64,000 nucleotides of DNA from Cryphonectria parasitica EP155 (lineage: Eukaryota > Ascomycota > Sordariomycetes > Diaporthales > Cryphonectriaceae). Under the pieces are notes generated by a model that was not told the DNA's origin, ran no database searches, and was given only the letters and a program-made list of their open reading frames with translations. Below, piece after piece: positions 59,459 through 64,000 of this stretch. The position numbers and the translations under genes are program-made. The DNA lies in NCBI RefSeq assembly GCF_011745365.1, contig NW_024468910.1:4492068-4556067 (forward strand), in the 5' to 3' direction. Position 1 is the first letter of the stretch. Each line of letters opens with the position of its first letter.

Positions 59459-62400
59459 TTACTGGTCGAGGACCATCGCATCATCGTCCTCCGCCGCCAG
59501 CCCGAACTGATTATTTTGTATAGCGGCAATCCGATCCAGCTCGGCCTGGTATTGCCTCCTCAGCTCTGCCAGCGTGACTACCCTCCTCTTGGCGGCCTTC
59601 CCTGGCACGCCGCCGCTTTCGGACGCCTCCTCGATGGTGATCCATGCCTGCTTCGGATCAACACAGCTCAGCGCGTTGATGAGCATCAGGAATTGCTTCG
59701 TGACAGATGTATCCAGCACGTCCCCCCCGGAGAGGTTGTCCCCGTCGCCGGCCTGCCGTAGCTTCTGCAGCCTGTCATGCAGTACCGCCGCGGCGCCTCG
59801 GTAGTCGTTGTGCGTGATGCGCCACGCGTAAAGGATCTTGTGATAGGGTGTCCCGCGGACCACTTCCTTTGTGCTCTTGCACCTTTGGAACAGTATATCA
59901 TCAACCTCCTCCTGGAGTCCTGAGAAGGGCAGCGCGATGAGCTCTGCTGTCTGGCTCGTCTCACACATCCTCTCCACGAGCCTCTTCAGGCAAGAGTGTT
60001 TTAGTGCCCTGTCTTCCATCGAGAGGAGGGTCGCATGGGCCATCTCAAAGCGGGAGATAGATGTCGAGGCAGCGAAAAGCCGGCTGGACATCTCCCTTCT
60101 CATAATCAAGGCATCGTCGGCACGGGCGAACTGGAGTGAAAGCCGGGCAAAATCAATGACGTAGGAAAAAGCCTTGTGACGATCGTACAGGGAGACGATG
60201 TGGGCATAGTAATTAGCAGGACCACTGTTGAGTAGTCTCTTCTCCATCTCGTCAAGTAGGCCGCCCGTACGAAGGTCGGCGTTCTTCATTGGAACACCTG
60301 ATGGAAGCTGTCAGTATGTTGCCTGTGAAGTTGGGGGGTCGCTCCGAAGCGATCAAGTTCACTTACTCATGCCAACTGCTGCTTTCTTGAAATAGCCAGC
60401 AGCCGAGGTGTAGTCTTTCAAAGACAAAAACACGCGTCCCTGAATATATACCGAAAATGGATCTTGGTTACAGAACGGACTGAGCTCCAATGCCAAGTGT
60501 GGCTGGTCCCTTTTGAGCAGTGAACACTGGATCAGTACCGGGGACAGCTCGATGCTACTGTTGGGTGCACAAACGTCGATGACCACGTCAGTCAGACTCG
60601 ACGCCAAGGGCTCTCCATCCACATCCTCCAGGCCCAGCAGGTGGCTGATGAACGCCTCAAAAGCAGTGATGGTTCGCGTCTCTTCGGGTCGTTTCGAAGC
60701 GTTGGGCGACGATCCTGACGAGCGCTCAGACTTGAGAAGCGGGACGGTGATCTGTGTCTTGACCAGCCACCTCACTAATTCGAGCCTTCGAAGAGCCTCG
60801 ATGATCTGGCGATAGACTTGTCCGATGTCGAATCTTGCATGGAGCGCGCTGTCCTCGTTGTCCTCATCATATTCATATTCCATGTGCACCAGAAGAAGAA
60901 GCTGGCTCAGCAAGACCTGCCACTGCATGGCCGCAGTCTCTTGCACCAACTTCACAACGAGTTTCCTTCCGAATTCAGTCAGGGGGTGCGGATCCTCTGA
61001 TCCACCAGCATCCTCGTCCGTCTCGAACAGCTCGATCAGCCCTTGATACAGGGCTGGCGTGACGATTCTGAAGTCGCTTCCTAGTGTCTGGATGACCTGG
61101 GCTGCATCCTCTTCCGAGATGCCTCGCCAGCACCCAGACTCGTCGAAGAAGCGTTGTATCCGCTCCATGTCTGTCTTTGCCGGTTCCTCAAACAGCTCTA
61201 CCCGCAGAGCAACACTGCTCTGCTGCATGATAGTGTCCGAGAAGTTCTCGACCAGCCCGAGGCCGGCAGTAATCAGAGACGTAACATTGTCTGCATCGTC
61301 CTCGTCTGTATGCGGGTTGTAATAAATCTGTTCCAGGTCTGAGCATCGGTGCATGATGGCGACGAGATCAGCACACAGGACCCAGGCCACGCCCGAGTTG
61401 TGGTCGAGGGCCAGAGAGAGCGCCTCCCCTCTCTGTTTATCCAGCTCCATGATGAGCCGGTGGAACCGGCGCCACTGGACCTCACCGTGGGCTCTGAACT
61501 GCTCGTGATCCATCTCTCCAGCAGAGAGCTTGCCGAGGGTGACTGTAGAGCCGAGCACGGAGCAGATGGATTCCACCAAGCCCCTGCCGTTCCTGGCAGA
61601 AGTCTCTTTGGATCCTAGACCACGCTCATACATGGCGAGCGCCGCCTCCAGTGTCGCCTTGGAGAACCTTCCAGGATAGAAGATGGCCTGGAGCCACTTC
61701 TCGGTCGAGTCAGTCGGATCTCCGGAGCTTGCAGCGTCTACATGTGTAGCGACATTGTCTATCTCGACGCTTGACCACTTGCTACTGTCCCACTCGGCCG
61801 CCGTATCTGAGGGCTTCGAGGAGCTCAGTTCTACCCTCTGGGCTCTGTAGGCCAGGTTGTTCTTCCACAGCACCCACAGATGAATGGTGGCGCCCGTGGG
61901 CTGGGCCACGCCAAAATCGGCCAATGTCCAGACGTCTCCAGAGGATGGGGCGGGCGGGATAAGGTGCTGATCTGGGAACATATCGTGGACGTATATGGTA
62001 CTGTCGTCCTTGGCCTCGACCTTCCAGAACTTGAACTCGTTCTCGACCGGAGAGTATGCCACCAGCGTCCGCCTGCCTTCGACCCGTCCGACGATGCGGA
62101 CCAGGTTGTCCCGTACCGGATCGATGATCCACTTGCCCAGCTCCTGCGGATTGCGCTCCACGCCCAACATATCTGCCGTGTACAGGATGGCGCCAGTCCG
62201 CACGTTCCAGATCCGCAGACGATGGTCAAGGCAAACGGTGAAGAGGAAATCGGCACCTTCGACCCCGAGAGAGTCAGACGCCACCGAAGTGGCCGCGGTC
62301 AGCTCCATGTTTGCCTTGCCGTGCCTGACAGTCTGGCCCCCCTGAAATGAGAAAGGGACGAGACTTCGGAGGCCCTTGGCCCAACCCTGTGCACTAAAGT

Positions 62401-63126
62401 TTGTTTCTTTCCACATATGACCAGCGGCTGCCCAGATCCCCCCCAATTAGTGATTTAAACGAGGCAGAAAAGATGCAAAGGAGTATGCGTACCGTCATGG
62501 GACTTGCTCCTGTCAAATCTGATGATGCCTCCATCGTGAAAGGTGACTATAACCTGGTATGCGCTTACAGCGACGAGGCGATGCGGGTGCTTGAAACTGA
62601 AGGTGCCGGCGAGGTGAGCCTTGCAGGCATCGCCGAGGCCATTCTCGGTCGCTGATGGCTTGCGAAAGTGGTCGGGCCGCAGGGTAACGGTGTAGAGATA
62701 ATTGCTCTGGTCAAGAACGAAGACGCTGAGGGCGTCGTGCTCTGGGGCGTCGGCGAGCGCGACACACGAGGGCCGTATAGGGTTAGGAAAGCGCAGGTGG
62801 AGGATGAGGTTGGCATCGTCGGCGTTGGCTGTCTTGCAGATGTCGGCAGCGCGGAGGTTCAGGACGTAGTCGTCCTCGAGTACCCTCCACAGGAAGGAGC
62901 GGGGGAACTGGTGGTGTTTTCTGTGGTAGATAGAGGCAGCGGTGGCCAGGTTCTTAGAGCGGTACAACCTCTCCTCGTCGCCATACTTATCTGCCCCGTT
63001 CAGGCGGCGGTCCCTTGATCTGCCAGTGGTAGGGGACGGGAGGCGGATGTGGACGAGAGAGGCAGCAGAGGCCGGCTCAAGATTGACTCGAGTCTCCTTG
63101 TGGGCGATCCGCGGATCGACATCCAT
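59459..63126 (-). CDS. nup120: Nucleoporin Nup120 (Nup160 homologue, Y-complex)
   Basis: Three exons (63126-62493, about 62427-60367, 60297-59459) give 1177 residues, usual for fungal Nup120. Introns are 65 and 69 nt (GTACGC...CAG, GTAAGT...CAG). The N-terminus begins MDVDPRIAHKETRVNLEP. The typical Nup120 beta-propeller blocks follow: NLATAASIYHRKHHQFPRSF, then LWRVLEDDYVLNLRAADI, then DALSVFVLDQSNYLYTVTLR, and after the first intron GWAKGLRSLVPF and VCLDHRLRIWNVRTGA. From about residue 450 on the protein is helical solenoid, and the tail has YYAHIVSLYDRHKAFSYVID. Nup120 is a scaffold of the Y-shaped complex that builds the outer rings of the nuclear pore. The upstream frame stays open for 73 more codons but has no ATG there, so the Met at 63126 was chosen. 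Exon 2's first base could be off by one, because it follows a C homopolymer that is hard to count. Confidence 0.93.
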
Positions 63127-64000
63127 CTCGACTTGGCTGCTGCCCCCTCGGGTTGGCAGAGGGAGGGGAGAGGTCCGGGTCGAGAAGGAGGGGGGAGGTG
63201 TCGAGCGAGGGGCTAGCTGCTGAGCGATGGTAGCAGTGGTGGTGGTTTGGACTGGGCGACTGGAAGAGAGCAGAGGACGGAGCGCAGCAGGCAGAGTTGC
63301 AAAGCTCCAGGGTATGAAATGAGGTTGATATCGCGGTTGCGCCACACCAGACGCGTTCTGGCGGGAGGCGGTTTTGCAAGGTACAGTTCAGCTTTCAGTT
63401 GCATGCAGTCAGTCTAGCTGCCGGGGGGTGCCAGCTGTAGGGCTCTAGCTAAGGCTGCTGATCCCTGAAAGGCAGCCAGCTCTTTTTTGGTCTGTGCTCT
63501 ACAACCTGCTTTTGCACGTCACAAAGCAGAACACCAGCATACCTTCCAAGGTACTATCGCGTGTACAAAGACTGATTGACTCTTTGAGCTCTTTCAAGAT
63601 GGATATTAAAATGATAAATGTAGCACTGCTGGGCTGGATGAGGGCAGGGCAATCTTGAAATCACGATATTGTTCCACCTTTTACCCCTCCAAACCCCCTC
63701 TACTGTTTTATTTATTTATTTATTGTCATGTAGCCAGTGAAAACCATGAGAAACCATCCTCGCCCATGAAATGGGCTCTGGAATCCCTCAAACGTACGGC
63801 AATAAGTCCTTCTTGCAACAAATCCCCTCAATGGAAGGGCAAGACACCAAGTCCGCGGAAGACAGGCCAGGGTGTTTTGTTGTGTTGCGTTCGAATGTTG
63901 AAGAGTCCAAGAAAAAGAGCCCGCCCAAAATTTTCTGACAGCGGAATTTTGTTGCGCAGCGCAGCGCCTGAAGCACGCACAGACCACCACCACACACTTG
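63127..64000. other. Upstream region of nup120 to window end
   Basis: About 0.87 kb. It is the promoter of nup120, with a TTTA/TTAT run at 63706-63724. A minus-strand frame open from the window edge to a stop at 63788, ending in CCKKDLLPYV, could be the last exon of a gene outside the window. It has no recognisable motif and may be chance. Confidence 0.4.

Noticed and set aside
62778..62787. TAGGGTTAGG resembling the telomere-like promoter element
   Set aside because: It lies inside a nup120 coding exon and encodes the conserved Pro-Asn-Pro-Ile stretch, so it is explained by protein sequence.

Overview
The window looks like nuclear DNA of a filamentous ascomycete (Pezizomycotina, probably Sordariomycetes). 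The genes are eukaryotic. Introns are short (mostly 50-140 nt) with GTRNGT-type donors, CTRAC-like branch sites and YAG acceptors. Several proteins match families I know from filamentous fungi: a secreted lipocalin-like protein, a fungal Cys-rich membrane protein and an Nup120-type nucleoporin. I cannot name the genus. Exon junctions were read by eye from splice consensus, reading frame and family alignment, so they are predictions.

Layout. 1-9.9 kb is gene-dense: the 3' end of an Mps1/TTK spindle-checkpoint kinase (+), then four minus-strand genes: mitochondrial ribosomal protein bL21m, a Pmp3/SNA-family small membrane protein, a secreted lipocalin-like protein, and APC2, the cullin subunit of the anaphase-promoting complex. 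From 9.9 to 43.9 kb only one convincing gene is visible, a C2H2 zinc-finger protein at 20.6-21.7 kb. The rest (about 10.7 kb and 22.2 kb) is filled with microsatellites, poly-G/poly-C runs and a dispersed 10-mer, TACTATGGTA. From 43.9 kb the gene density returns: glycine-cleavage T protein (+), V-ATPase subunit H (-), an uncharacterised Cys-rich membrane protein (-), cytosolic ribosomal protein uL6/RPL9 (-), retromer Vps26 (+), an unrecognised protein with a Cys/His cluster (+), and the nucleoporin Nup120 (-).

The recognised genes are mostly single-copy housekeeping functions (mitosis, translation, vacuole acidification, endosomal sorting, nuclear pore, one-carbon metabolism). I see no operon-like or biosynthetic cluster, no mobile element with a recognisable transposase or reverse transcriptase, no tRNA or rRNA gene and no CRISPR. 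The most unusual signals are non-coding: the two gene deserts around one regulator, the confined TACTATGGTA family, the strong excess of G/C homopolymers outside exons, and an identical 14-mer containing a telomere-like ACCCTAACCCT core upstream of both ribosomal protein genes.
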